DNA of 14,483 nt, taken from positions 1-14,483 of the forward strand of contig PKCW01000287.1 in the NCBI GenBank assembly GCA_002862965.1, in the 5' to 3' direction. The position numbers and the translations under genes were made by a program. Positions 1 through 7,408 of the stretch are shown here, one piece after another. A model generated the notes under the pieces. It ran no database searches and was not told where the DNA came from. It saw only the letters and a program-made list of their open reading frames with translations. This stretch comes from Pseudomonadota bacterium (lineage in GTDB: Bacteria; Pseudomonadota; Gammaproteobacteria; UBA5335). Every line of letters begins with the position of its first letter. Within the stretch, counting starts at the first letter, position 1.

Positions 1-446
1 AGGCTGTCGGCGTGGCCGTGATAGCAGCCCTCGAACTTCAAGATCTTGTCGCGCCCCGTGGCCCCGCGCGCCAGCCGGATGGCGCTCATGGTGGCCTCGG
101 TGCCGGAGTTGACGAAGCGCACCTTCTCGATCGACGGCATGAGCTGGCACACCCGCCGCGCGAGCTGCGTTTCCAGCGCCGTCGGCGCGCCGAAGCTGAG
201 GCCCCGCGCCGCCGCCTGCTGCACCGCGCCGACCACCTCGGGATGCGCATGGCCGACGATCATCGGGCCCCAGGACCCGACGTAATCGACGTAGCGCCGC
301 CCGGCCACGTCCACCACATAGGCGCCCTGCGCGCGCTCGATGAACACCGGCGTTCCGCCCACGCCGCGAAAGGCGCGCACCGGCGAGTCCACGCCGCCCG
401 GAATGTAGCGCTGCGCGTCTTCGAACAAGGCTTCGGAACTGGGCAT
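1..446 (-). CDS. hemL: Glutamate-1-semialdehyde 2,1-aminomutase, N-terminal part
   Basis: This PLP-dependent cytosolic enzyme converts glutamate-1-semialdehyde to 5-aminolevulinate, the last step of the C5 route to haem and other tetrapyrroles. About 148 residues are visible; the gene runs off the left edge, so the PLP-binding lysine is outside the window. The N-terminus reads [20 protein letters not shown], followed by SPVRAF, then [36 protein letters not shown] and [14 protein letters not shown], all classic HemL blocks. ATG at 446 is chosen because it gives the usual short N-terminus before [11 protein letters not shown]. It lies 2 bases after the thiE stop, so the two genes are probably co-transcribed. 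Identification is by family recognition; the only limitation is truncation by the window edge. Confidence 0.96.
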   Translation of the reverse strand, partial: MPSSEALFEDAQRYIPGGVDSPVRAFRGVGGTPVFIERAQGAYVVDVAGRRYVDYVGSWGPMIVGHAHPEVVGAVQQAAARGLSFGAPTALETQLARRVCQLMPSIEKVRFVNSGTEATMSAIRLARGATGRDKILKFEGCYHGHADS

Positions 447-448
447 GA

Positions 449-1108
449 TCAGGCTCCTGTGGAAACAGATGCGGCGATGGTGAACTGCTCGGCATAGGCG
501 CGCGCCTGCGCCGCGGGATCGGCGCCGCGCAGGCCGCCGATCACGGCCACCAGATCGGCGCCGGCCGCGATGAGCATGGGCGCATTATCGGGCGTGATCC
601 CGCCGATGGCGACGATCGGCACCGAGAGCGCCGCCCGGGCGGCGCGCAGCACTGCGAGCGGCGCCGGCGGTGCATCGGGCTTGGTGGTGGAGGCAAAAAA
701 GCGCCCGAAGGCGACGTAATCGGCGCCCTGCGCAACCGCGGCACGCGCACGCCCGAGATCGGCGTAACTGCTCACCCCGATCAGCGCCCCCGCGCCGAGC
801 TGCGCCCGCGCCTGCGCCGGCCCGGCATCCGCACGGCCGAGATGCACCCCATCGGCGCCCACCGCCGCGGCGAGCGCGACGTCGTCGTTGATGAGCAGCG
901 GCACGCCCGCCTCCCGGCACACGGTGCGCAGCGCTCGGGCCTCCGTCAGCCGGCGCGCCGCATCGCTTGTCTTGTCGCGGTATTGCACCACCTGCGCGCC
1001 GCCGGCGATCCAGGCCGCCACCTGCTCGGCCAGGGCCCGCGCGGAGGCTGCGCCATCGGTGATGGCATAGAGGCCGCGGAGCGGCCACGTGAAATCGCGC
1101 TCCGTCAT
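449..1108 (-). CDS. thiE: Thiamine-phosphate synthase
   Basis: ThiE joins HMP pyrophosphate and thiazole phosphate to make thiamine monophosphate in the cytosol. The 219-residue product has the normal length for this TIM barrel. Visible motifs are QYRDK (42-46, pyrophosphate-contacting Arg and Lys), NDD (74-76, Mg binding), DGVHLGRAD (86-94), GVSSY (111-115), [13 protein letters not shown] (133-145, the phosphate-contacting Thr-Lys loop) and AIGGIT (167-172), ending with the [10 protein letters not shown] phosphate-binding turn. The start at 1108 places the first beta strand (LYAITDG) at the usual position. The hemL ATG follows after 2 bases. thiD lies about 1.4 kb upstream, separated by an oppositely oriented dehydrogenase gene. 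No thiamine-pyrophosphate riboswitch was recognised upstream. Confidence 0.96.
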   Translation of the reverse strand: MTERDFTWPLRGLYAITDGAASARALAEQVAAWIAGGAQVVQYRDKTSDAARRLTEARALRTVCREAGVPLLINDDVALAAAVGADGVHLGRADAGPAQARAQLGAGALIGVSSYADLGRARAAVAQGADYVAFGRFFASTTKPDAPPAPLAVLRAARAALSVPIVAIGGITPDNAPMLIAAGADLVAVIGGLRGADPAAQARAYAEQFTIAASVSTGA

Positions 1109-1314
1109 AAGGCTGCGCCTTCCCTCGACTCAATGCCCCCCGAACCGGCCGAACTCAGCGGTCGAGCGGTCGGCTCATCGCCGTCGATCCCAGCGGAAGC
1201 ACCCGCGCGCCACCCATGGTCAACCGCGACGGCATGCGGCAGCTCGTCCCTATGGATCAGCGAACTGCTCATGCTAGCTTGTGGCATGCCAAGACCTCGT
1301 CCCTCAAACACGCC

Positions 1315-1318
1315 GGAG
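1315..1318 (+). promoter_or_regulatory. Ribosome binding site that sets the lldD-like start
   Basis: GGAG lies 5 bases before the ATG at 1324. The reading frame is open back to an ATG at 1216, but the extra 36 residues do not resemble the family, and family homology begins soon after residue 1 of the 1324 start. I therefore take 1324 as the start. Confidence 0.6.
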
Positions 1319-1323
1319 CGCCC

Positions 1324-2493
1324 ATGTGGCCTGATATTACCCGTTGCTATTGCATCGATGATCTTCGGATCACGGCCAAAAGATCCCTCCCCAAGCCGAT
1401 TTTCGATTACCTCGACGGCGGCGCTGACGATGAAATCACGATGCGACGCAATCGGGAGGGCTTCCGTGACTATGAATTCTCGCCCCGGGTGCTCCGCAAC
1501 GTGGCACAGATCGATCTATCGACCCAAGCGCTCGGAGTCGCGTCCAGCATGCCTCTGATTTGCGCGCCGACGGGCATGTCGCGCATGTTCCACTATCTGG
1601 GGGAAGTGGCCGTCGCCCGCGCGGCGCATGCGGCCGGCATCCCCTACTCGCTATCGACGGTCTCGTCGACTGCTCTGGAAGAGATCGCCGAGCTGACGCC
1701 CGGACCCAAGTTCTTCCGGCTCTACGTCATGAAAGACCGGTCGATTGCCCACGACCTCATCGAGCGCTGCAAGAGTGCAGGCTACCAAGGCCTCTACCTG
1801 ACAGCCGACCTCGCCAGTCTCGGCAATCGTGAGCGCGACCTGCGCAATGGCTTCGGGCGCCCACTCGAAATCAAGATCAGGACCGGCCTCAGCGCATTGC
1901 GGGCGCCCCTGTGGCTCTATCGCCTCGCCACCCAACCCGCGATGCGCCTCGCCACCCTCGCGCGCTATCTTCCCCATGATGGGGATGCGGTGAAGAACTC
2001 CGAGTTCGTCAACGAACAGTTCGATCCAACGCTCGACTGGGACGATGCCATCGCCTTTCGCGAGCAATGGGGCGGGCACTTCATCATCAAAGGCATCCAG
2101 TGCGTCGAAGACGCCCGCAAAGCCGTGGAAATCGGCGCGAGTGCCATCGTCATCTCCAATCATGGCGGCCGCCAGCTCGACATGGCGCCGACCGCGCTGT
2201 CCCTGCTGCCTCAGGTGGTCGATGCCGTGGGCGATCAGATCGACGTGCTCATGGACGGCGGCATCCGGCGCGGCTCGGACGTCATCAAGGCGGTGGCGCT
2301 CGGCGCAAAGGCCTGCCTCATCGGACGGCCCTACCTGTTCGGTCTGGCGGCCGGGGGCCAAGCCGGGGTCAGCCGTGCACTCGGCCTGCTCCGCACCGAG
2401 ATGGAACGGGTGATGCGGCTGATCGGCTGTGAATCGATCTCCGCACTCGATGCCCGGTACATCCAGCGGATCGAGCGCGTGGCCCACGGTTGA
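1324..2493 (+). CDS. FMN-dependent alpha-hydroxy-acid dehydrogenase (LldD family)
   Basis: The product belongs to the glycolate oxidase / L-lactate dehydrogenase / mandelate dehydrogenase family, TIM-barrel flavoproteins that oxidise L-2-hydroxy acids to 2-oxo acids. The 389-residue length matches LldD. Visible signatures are FDYLDGGADDE with RRN near the N-terminus, YSLSTVSSTALEEIA, LGNRERDLRNGF, IIKGI with FMN-contacting Lys256, and SNHGGRQLD with catalytic His280 and substrate-binding Arg283. VLMDGGIRRGSDVIKA and GRPYLFGL then form the FMN phosphate site. The segment from about residue 190 to 230, rich in hydrophobic and basic residues (including ALRAPLWLYRLA), corresponds to the membrane-associating loop of the respiratory members, so electrons probably go to quinone. 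Substrate (lactate, mandelate or another hydroxy acid) cannot be decided here, so no gene symbol is given. It lies opposite thiE and thiD, between them, which suggests a later insertion. Confidence 0.88.
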   Translation: MWPDITRCYCIDDLRITAKRSLPKPIFDYLDGGADDEITMRRNREGFRDYEFSPRVLRNVAQIDLSTQALGVASSMPLICAPTGMSRMFHYLGEVAVARAAHAAGIPYSLSTVSSTALEEIAELTPGPKFFRLYVMKDRSIAHDLIERCKSAGYQGLYLTADLASLGNRERDLRNGFGRPLEIKIRTGLSALRAPLWLYRLATQPAMRLATLARYLPHDGDAVKNSEFVNEQFDPTLDWDDAIAFREQWGGHFIIKGIQCVEDARKAVEIGASAIVISNHGGRQLDMAPTALSLLPQVVDAVGDQIDVLMDGGIRRGSDVIKAVALGAKACLIGRPYLFGLAAGGQAGVSRALGLLRTEMERVMRLIGCESISALDARYIQRIERVAHG

Positions 2494-2501
2494 ACCGGTA
2501 T

Positions 2502-2539
2502 CGCGGATGAGCCGGGCCCGCTAGCGCCCGGATTCCGCG
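2502..2539. terminator. GC-rich hairpin between converging genes
   Basis: CGCGGA (2502-2507) pairs with TCCGCG (2534-2539), and inside it CCGGGC (2512-2517) pairs with GCCCGG (2526-2531), leaving an 8-base loop. It begins 9 bases after the dehydrogenase stop and overlaps the thiD stop codon (2521-2523). The position suits a bidirectional terminator, but neither strand has a clear U-tract, so function is uncertain. Confidence 0.4.
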
Positions 2540-3321
2540 TTGCCGTCGCCCAGACGCCGGGGAATCGCCGCGCCGCGGCCGGGATGAAACGCCGCCTCCA
2601 AGGTGCGGGCCACATAAGCCTGCGCCCGCTCGGCGGCGAGCGGCACCGGCTCCCCCAGCGCCAGCCGCGCCGCCAGCGCCGCCGCCAGCGTGCAGCCAGA
2701 ACCATGGAACGGGCCCGGCAAGCGCGGCCATGCGAACACCTGCGCACCCTCGGGACCATGCAGACGGTTTTCCACCTGCGCGCCCGGTTCATCGCCGCCG
2801 GTCACCAGCACATAGCGGGCGCCCAGCGCACGCAGCGCCTCGGCGCAGGCGGCGAGATCGTCCGCGCCGGCCAGGGTGCGCGCTTCGGGAGCGTTGGGGG
2901 TCAGCACCGTGGTGCGCGGCAACAAGGCTTCGCGCACCGCCGGGATGAGGTCGTCGGCCGCGAGCCGCCCGCCGCCGGTCGCCACCAGCACCGGATCGGT
3001 CACCACCCGAATCGCCGGATAGCGAGCGAGCAGCGCCGCCACCGCCGTCACGATCGCGCCGGTGCCGAGCAGACCCAGCTTGATCGCCGCCACCGGCTGA
3101 TCGGCCAGCACCGCCTCGGCCTGCGCGATGATCAACTCCGGGGCGACCGCCTCGACGCGGCGGACGTTGGCCGTGTCCTGCACCGTCAGGCAGGTGATCG
3201 CCACGGCCGCATGCGCGCCCTGCGCCGCAATGGCTTCGATGTCGGCCTGCTGGCCGGCGCCGCCGCTCGGGTCATGTCCCGAGAGGACCAGCACCGTGGG
3301 GGGGGAAGAAGGTTGCGTCAT
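2521..3321 (-). CDS. thiD: Hydroxymethylpyrimidine / phosphomethylpyrimidine kinase
   Basis: ThiD phosphorylates HMP and then HMP phosphate to give the pyrophosphate used by ThiE in thiamine synthesis. The 266-residue protein has the ribokinase-like fold signatures: LSGHDPSGGAGQQADIEA (13-30, substrate-binding N-terminus), TCLTVQDT, KLGLLGT, VTDPVLVATGG (108-118), LTPNAPEA (140-147), VLVTGGDE, and HGSGCTLAAAL (206-216) holding the anion hole and catalytic Cys210. The start at 3321 is an ATG giving a short normal leader. Codons 6-8 contain a run of eight C residues on the coding strand, a possible slippage or sequencing-error site. The gene converges with the upstream plus-strand dehydrogenase and diverges from the small membrane-protein gene. 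No TPP riboswitch was recognised in the 150 bases before the start. Confidence 0.95.
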   Translation of the reverse strand: MTQPSSPPTVLVLSGHDPSGGAGQQADIEAIAAQGAHAAVAITCLTVQDTANVRRVEAVAPELIIAQAEAVLADQPVAAIKLGLLGTGAIVTAVAALLARYPAIRVVTDPVLVATGGGRLAADDLIPAVREALLPRTTVLTPNAPEARTLAGADDLAACAEALRALGARYVLVTGGDEPGAQVENRLHGPEGAQVFAWPRLPGPFHGSGCTLAAALAARLALGEPVPLAAERAQAYVARTLEAAFHPGRGAAIPRRLGDGNAESGR

Positions 3322-3460
3322 AGAGACCGGAGTCTATCACCCGCCGCTGCGCGTCCGGCGGCATAGCGACGGGCCAGCCCAGTGCGGCACGCATCCCAGC
3401 CGCGCCTCCCTCGACTATGCTTGAATCGTCGACATCCAAGCCGGCAGCGCCGGATCAGCC

Positions 3461-3466
3461 GAGGAG
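3461..3466 (+). promoter_or_regulatory. Strong ribosome binding site of the small membrane-protein gene
   Basis: GAGGAG sits 6 bases before the ATG at 3473. It is the best Shine-Dalgarno match in the left flank and supports the short reading frame as a real gene. Confidence 0.7.
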
Positions 3467-3472
3467 CGAACC

Positions 3473-3658
3473 ATGCGAGCAGTCATCCGGATCATCGGCA
3501 TCCTGGCCCTGTTGCTGGGCATCTGGTGGATTCTGCAGGGCACCGGGCTCGCGCCGGTCGGCTTCATGGCCAACCAGATGCCGTGGGCCTATCGCGGCAT
3601 CGGGCTCGTCGTCACCGGGGCGGTGCTGCTGCTATTTTCCACGGTGCGACGTCAATAA
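3473..3658 (+). CDS. Small two-segment membrane protein of unknown function
   Basis: The 61-residue product has two hydrophobic stretches, IIGILALLLGIWWILQGTGL (about 7-26) and GIGLVVTGAVLLLF (about 43-56), joined by a short loop containing Phe-Met-Ala and Pro-Trp residues, with a basic RRQ tail. This hairpin layout resembles small inner-membrane proteins common in proteobacteria that I cannot assign to a function. The strong ribosome binding site and high G+C like the left flank support a genuine host gene. It reads toward the Zorya operon and its stop is only 18 bases from the zorD stop, so the defence island begins right behind it. Opposite orientation makes it unlikely to be part of the Zorya system. 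Confidence 0.75.
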   Translation: MRAVIRIIGILALLLGIWWILQGTGLAPVGFMANQMPWAYRGIGLVVTGAVLLLFSTVRRQ

Positions 3659-3676
3659 TTTCACCAGGATTCCTAA

Positions 3677-3694
3677 TCAATTCGAATAAATTGA
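3677..3694. repeat. AT-rich inverted repeat at the zorD stop
   Basis: TCAATT (3677-3682) and AATTGA (3689-3694) form a 6-bp palindromic pair with a 6-base loop. The repeat contains the zorD stop codon and lies at the island edge beside the small membrane-protein gene. It is too weak and AT-rich to be a confident intrinsic terminator. Confidence 0.25.
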
Positions 3695-6600
3695 CTGCTC
3701 TAACTCCGTCATGGTGACAGGCGTCTCCTCTAACATCCTGATCAGATGCGGCTGTTCGATCAGCTCGACACCGTTTTCCCTGGCCTGCATTCGTGCTTGC
3801 TCATTGAAAAACTGATTAGTGATGCAAACCCTTTCAAACTCGATGCCCGGAAACTGCTTAGCATAAAACGCGTGTCCGCCGACCACGTCCTTGATGGCCT
3901 CCCAGCCCAATCTAGCGCCATCTGTTCCCGAGGTCTTGCATTGAATTAATCGACTTTTGCGTTGGCCTATAGCCAGAGCTACAACGTCGACGCCGTTGTC
4001 ACCACGCTGCGGCGTCTTATGAACATGGTAATCACGCTTACCGTAAAGTACCGCCGCCAATGCCTCAAAATACGCCCCGTTCATCCGGAGTACAGAATTC
4101 ATTGTTACAGGCTCATCCTGAATGTATTGCCCCGGAGGGGCGACGTCGGCTAGATCAAAATCGCCAGTCTTAAGGTCCCCCGACCCGTTCAGCATATCGC
4201 TAGCAAGCTTGCGTTTTTCCTCCAGTAGCTGGTCAAGCTTCACGTCAAATGTCGTAAAGTCATCTGCTCGCACCACCGGGTAATACACATAGACATCCTT
4301 GTTCTGTCCAATTCTATACGCTCGGTCTGTTGCCTGATCTTCCTTGGCAGGGTTCCACGTCCTCGTGTAATGAATCACATGATTTGCCGCCTGAATGTTC
4401 ACCCCGAACCCCACCGCAAGCGGTGACAAGATAATCACGCCAAATCCGGGGCTTTTTTGAAAGTCCTTAATCCGAGCCTGCCGATTGTCAACACACGACG
4501 AAGACGTGGAGGTGTCTCCATTGATGATCACCGGTCGAATACCAAATGACTCTTCGATGTAATGCCGCAGCAATCGTTGGATACTGCGAAACTCACAGAA
4601 AATGATGACCTTATCGCTTTTTGCCCTTATTGATCCCAATTCATCAAGGAGCCAGTTGAGCTTGGGAGCGATGCGGCGATAGTCGGCCAGTGGGTCAGGC
4701 TTGAAGACATCCAGACCATGACGTTGTGGATCGGTACAAATCAGACGCAAGTAATGGAGCAATTCCAAGTGGTTCTTGAAGGGAGCTGAAGCCGCGGGAT
4801 CGTTACGCCGATTGAAAAGGTTGATGGCATGGACATAGAGCTCGCGCTGCCGGCTTGATAACGGCAGCCTACGGGACTGTTCAACGACTATCTTGCGCGG
4901 CAGATCTTGGGCAACCTCCGCCTTGGTACGCCGTAGAATTTGCGGCGCGATCAATTTGCGCAACTCCTCGACGCGCGCCGTATCTTCTTCCGTCCGAGCC
5001 TCAATAGGTTTGCTGTAACGGCGACCAAAATCGTTCAGCGCACCCAGAAGTCCGGGTTGAACGAAATCAAACAGGCACCAAAGATCAGCCAAGGTGTTTT
5101 CGACGGGCGTACCGGTGCAGGCAATCTTGAAGGCAACATTCTGTTTTTTGGCAGCACGTGTAACCAGTGCAGCGGGATTTTTGATCTTTTGCGCTTCGTC
5201 ACAAATCATGATCGACCAGCGCTGCGCGGCAAAGGAAAACTCGAGATCTCGCAAGGTCTCATAGGTAGTGAGCACGATACGTGCGTTGCCCACCCAGTCC
5301 GGCTTGAGAAAACGGGTCAGGCCATCTTCATCTCGCAACCGACCATCAATGCTTTCTCGGGGAACGCGAAGTGATGCCAAGCTGTCACCGTATGCAGTGA
5401 CGATCGATAATACCCCTGGCTTGAAGAATTTGATGGCTTCATCTTTCCAGTTTTCCAAGAGCGATACAGGTGCCACAATCAGCATCGGCTCAATCTCGGG
5501 ATTCTGCTCGATGGCCCATGCCATGAGTGTCAGCAACTGAAGGGTCTTGCCAAGACCCATGTCATCGGCCAACACGGCACCACGGCAGTTGTGCTGCGTG
5601 CCTGCCTGGAAAAGGGTCTGTAGCCACGCGACGCCTGTCCGCTGGTGCGGAAGAAGTAGACACTCTGGACGGAGCGAGGTTGGAATGACCGGTTGTCGGT
5701 CAGCCGCTGAGAGAACTGCACTGCGCTCCTCGGCATAGTCGACTCCACCGATATTGGTACGTAGAACCAGCGTTTTGCGTCTTGGTTGGCGAGCGATGCC
5801 AGGTTCTGGCTTTCCGGGATCCCAGCCACCGCTTCGAGCACGATGGAATGCCTCGCCGAAACTCTCGATGATGTGCTCAGCCTCCTTTACAGGCATTGGC
5901 TTTGGCAGGCCGGTGAGCTTCAATTCGCTCGCACCGCATGCCTTGGCTTGATCAATTTCGCGCCTGAGAATTCCTAGTGTTTCTTCGGTAACCCGAATCG
6001 ACACCAACTCTGTCTCACCGTTTGGCCGCCAAGAGATTACTGGAGCCAGATTTTCTGGGAACCAGCCCTCTTCGTCCCGCTTCTTGGTAATGAATGGCGA
6101 GTAATAAGGCGGTTCGACGCCGATGTCCTGAATACGCTGTGCATAGTGGGTGAGGTCGTAAACCTGCTCATAGTGGATGACCACAGGTGGCTGCCGACGT
6201 TCCTCCAGAGCGTTCCGCAACTGACCCAAATGCTCGGCTGCGTCACCTTGCAATTCAAGGTCGTACCCCTCCCAGCCGAGCAACTGAAAGTTGCGTGCCA
6301 GCGCACGGTCCAACGCCTTTACGAACCGTTCCAAAGTGGCGTCATCCAGCCATACGGCTTCGGAGGAACTCGGACCCCAAGCGGTTGCGCTTTCAATGAG
6401 CAAGCCAACCTTAAGGGGGTAACCTTGTGCATCTCGCTCGAACTGCGGCAGAAATCGCTCATAGCTGAGTCCGGCCTCGCTACGCGCCGCCTCGAATTGA
6501 TCTTCGTCAATGACGGCATTTGCCTTCGCACCCAACGCAGCGTAGGGATTGACCATGAAGGCTTGCGCCCGGGCGCCGGCGACACGACGGCTGGGAAAGC

Positions 6601-7408
6601 TCTTGATTTCTTCGAGCACCGCATGGACGTCGGGCGTGATAATGACCTGAACGATTCCTTCTTCGGTTGGAATGTCGTAACGAGTCTGAACGCTAGCTTG
6701 GCGATCGAACCGCTCCAGCCAATCCTTGGGGGCTCCATCAAAACTGGGCTGTATCTCGATGACAGTGTCATCCCCCAATTCAGTTTTTCGAAAGCCGATG
6801 GCCAGCTTCTCGGGCGTCAGCACCACGCTCTTGCGCAAAAAGGCGTCAAAGTTGGCGCCCGCTTCAACTGCCAACTGCCGAATGCGACCCCACTCCAGCC
6901 GATGATGATGTCCGCTCCGCTGCTCAGTTGCGCGCCCCGCAAATCCGCGCACCGCCTTGAGCAACCTCCACGATTCAGGCGGTAGAAGCATTCGCCTGCC
7001 AGCGTTTGTCAGCACGGCGCCGGTCAGCGTGCTGTCTCGCAAGAGCTGGTTGTTTAGCCGCCACCCGGCAATTGAGATACTGAAGGTTGGGTCTTCCAGT
7101 GAGCCGCGACTGCTCAATTCAGGTGTCAGGTGGCCGACTTCCGGCAAATGGAGCACGGCCATTGCCTTGGCGTGTTCAGGATGCGAACGTAGCGCGTAAA
7201 TCATGTCCCAACTGATTGCGTATCCACCTTCCTTAAGAAATCCAAAGCCCTCATCCTCGATCTGATCAATCCATCCGGTTAAAAGTGGGTGGTCAATTGT
7301 GCGACCGTTAGTTCCTCTGGTTCTAGAGAGAAATATGCCTTCTTCATGCTCCATCAGATAGAATGAAGGCGTTTCCCGACGTCGCCGAAGTCTCTCCAGA
7401 ACACTCAT
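3677..7408 (-). CDS. zorD: Zorya effector ZorD: SNF2-type helicase with Mrr-like nuclease
   Basis: The 1243-residue product is the DNA-degrading effector of type I Zorya. An N-terminal region of about 570 residues has no motif I recognise. The SNF2 ATPase spans about 590-1065: LLPHQRTGVAWL, Walker A ADDMGLGKT (about 613-621), DEAQ box (about 737-740), CTGTPVENTLADLW, LRRTKAEV, VIIFCEF, and the motif V/VI stretch WNPAKEDQATDRAYRIGQ. The C-terminal Mrr-type PD-(D/E)xK nuclease has MNGAYFEAL, then GDNGVDVV with Asp1141 and IQCK with Gln1156 and Lys1158, the D-QxK arrangement of Mrr. All catalytic positions are intact. The frame is open to a TTG at 7426, but ATG 7408 is preferred: it follows purine-rich GGAAAGGAAA and forms an ATGA overlap with the zorC stop, as at zorB/zorC. 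Confidence 0.94.
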   Translation of the reverse strand: MSVLERLRRRRETPSFYLMEHEEGIFLSRTRGTNGRTIDHPLLTGWIDQIEDEGFGFLKEGGYAISWDMIYALRSHPEHAKAMAVLHLPEVGHLTPELSSRGSLEDPTFSISIAGWRLNNQLLRDSTLTGAVLTNAGRRMLLPPESWRLLKAVRGFAGRATEQRSGHHHRLEWGRIRQLAVEAGANFDAFLRKSVVLTPEKLAIGFRKTELGDDTVIEIQPSFDGAPKDWLERFDRQASVQTRYDIPTEEGIVQVIITPDVHAVLEEIKSFPSRRVAGARAQAFMVNPYAALGAKANAVIDEDQFEAARSEAGLSYERFLPQFERDAQGYPLKVGLLIESATAWGPSSSEAVWLDDATLERFVKALDRALARNFQLLGWEGYDLELQGDAAEHLGQLRNALEERRQPPVVIHYEQVYDLTHYAQRIQDIGVEPPYYSPFITKKRDEEGWFPENLAPVISWRPNGETELVSIRVTEETLGILRREIDQAKACGASELKLTGLPKPMPVKEAEHIIESFGEAFHRARSGGWDPGKPEPGIARQPRRKTLVLRTNIGGVDYAEERSAVLSAADRQPVIPTSLRPECLLLPHQRTGVAWLQTLFQAGTQHNCRGAVLADDMGLGKTLQLLTLMAWAIEQNPEIEPMLIVAPVSLLENWKDEAIKFFKPGVLSIVTAYGDSLASLRVPRESIDGRLRDEDGLTRFLKPDWVGNARIVLTTYETLRDLEFSFAAQRWSIMICDEAQKIKNPAALVTRAAKKQNVAFKIACTGTPVENTLADLWCLFDFVQPGLLGALNDFGRRYSKPIEARTEEDTARVEELRKLIAPQILRRTKAEVAQDLPRKIVVEQSRRLPLSSRQRELYVHAINLFNRRNDPAASAPFKNHLELLHYLRLICTDPQRHGLDVFKPDPLADYRRIAPKLNWLLDELGSIRAKSDKVIIFCEFRSIQRLLRHYIEESFGIRPVIINGDTSTSSSCVDNRQARIKDFQKSPGFGVIILSPLAVGFGVNIQAANHVIHYTRTWNPAKEDQATDRAYRIGQNKDVYVYYPVVRADDFTTFDVKLDQLLEEKRKLASDMLNGSGDLKTGDFDLADVAPPGQYIQDEPVTMNSVLRMNGAYFEALAAVLYGKRDYHVHKTPQRGDNGVDVVALAIGQRKSRLIQCKTSGTDGARLGWEAIKDVVGGHAFYAKQFPGIEFERVCITNQFFNEQARMQARENGVELIEQPHLIRMLEETPVTMTELEQSIYSN

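Noticed and set aside
1216..1323. Longer N-terminus for the hydroxy-acid dehydrogenase
   Set aside because: The extra 36 residues do not resemble the family and the ATG at 1324 has a good ribosome binding site.
2584..3366. Plus-strand open frame (260 codons) opposite thiD
   Set aside because: It is antisense to thiD. The product is Arg/His/Gln-rich, as expected for an out-of-frame shadow of GC-rich coding DNA.
3322..3472. Thiamine-pyrophosphate riboswitch before thiD
   Set aside because: I looked for the conserved CUGAGA and the second helix block on the minus strand and saw neither in the 150-base leader.
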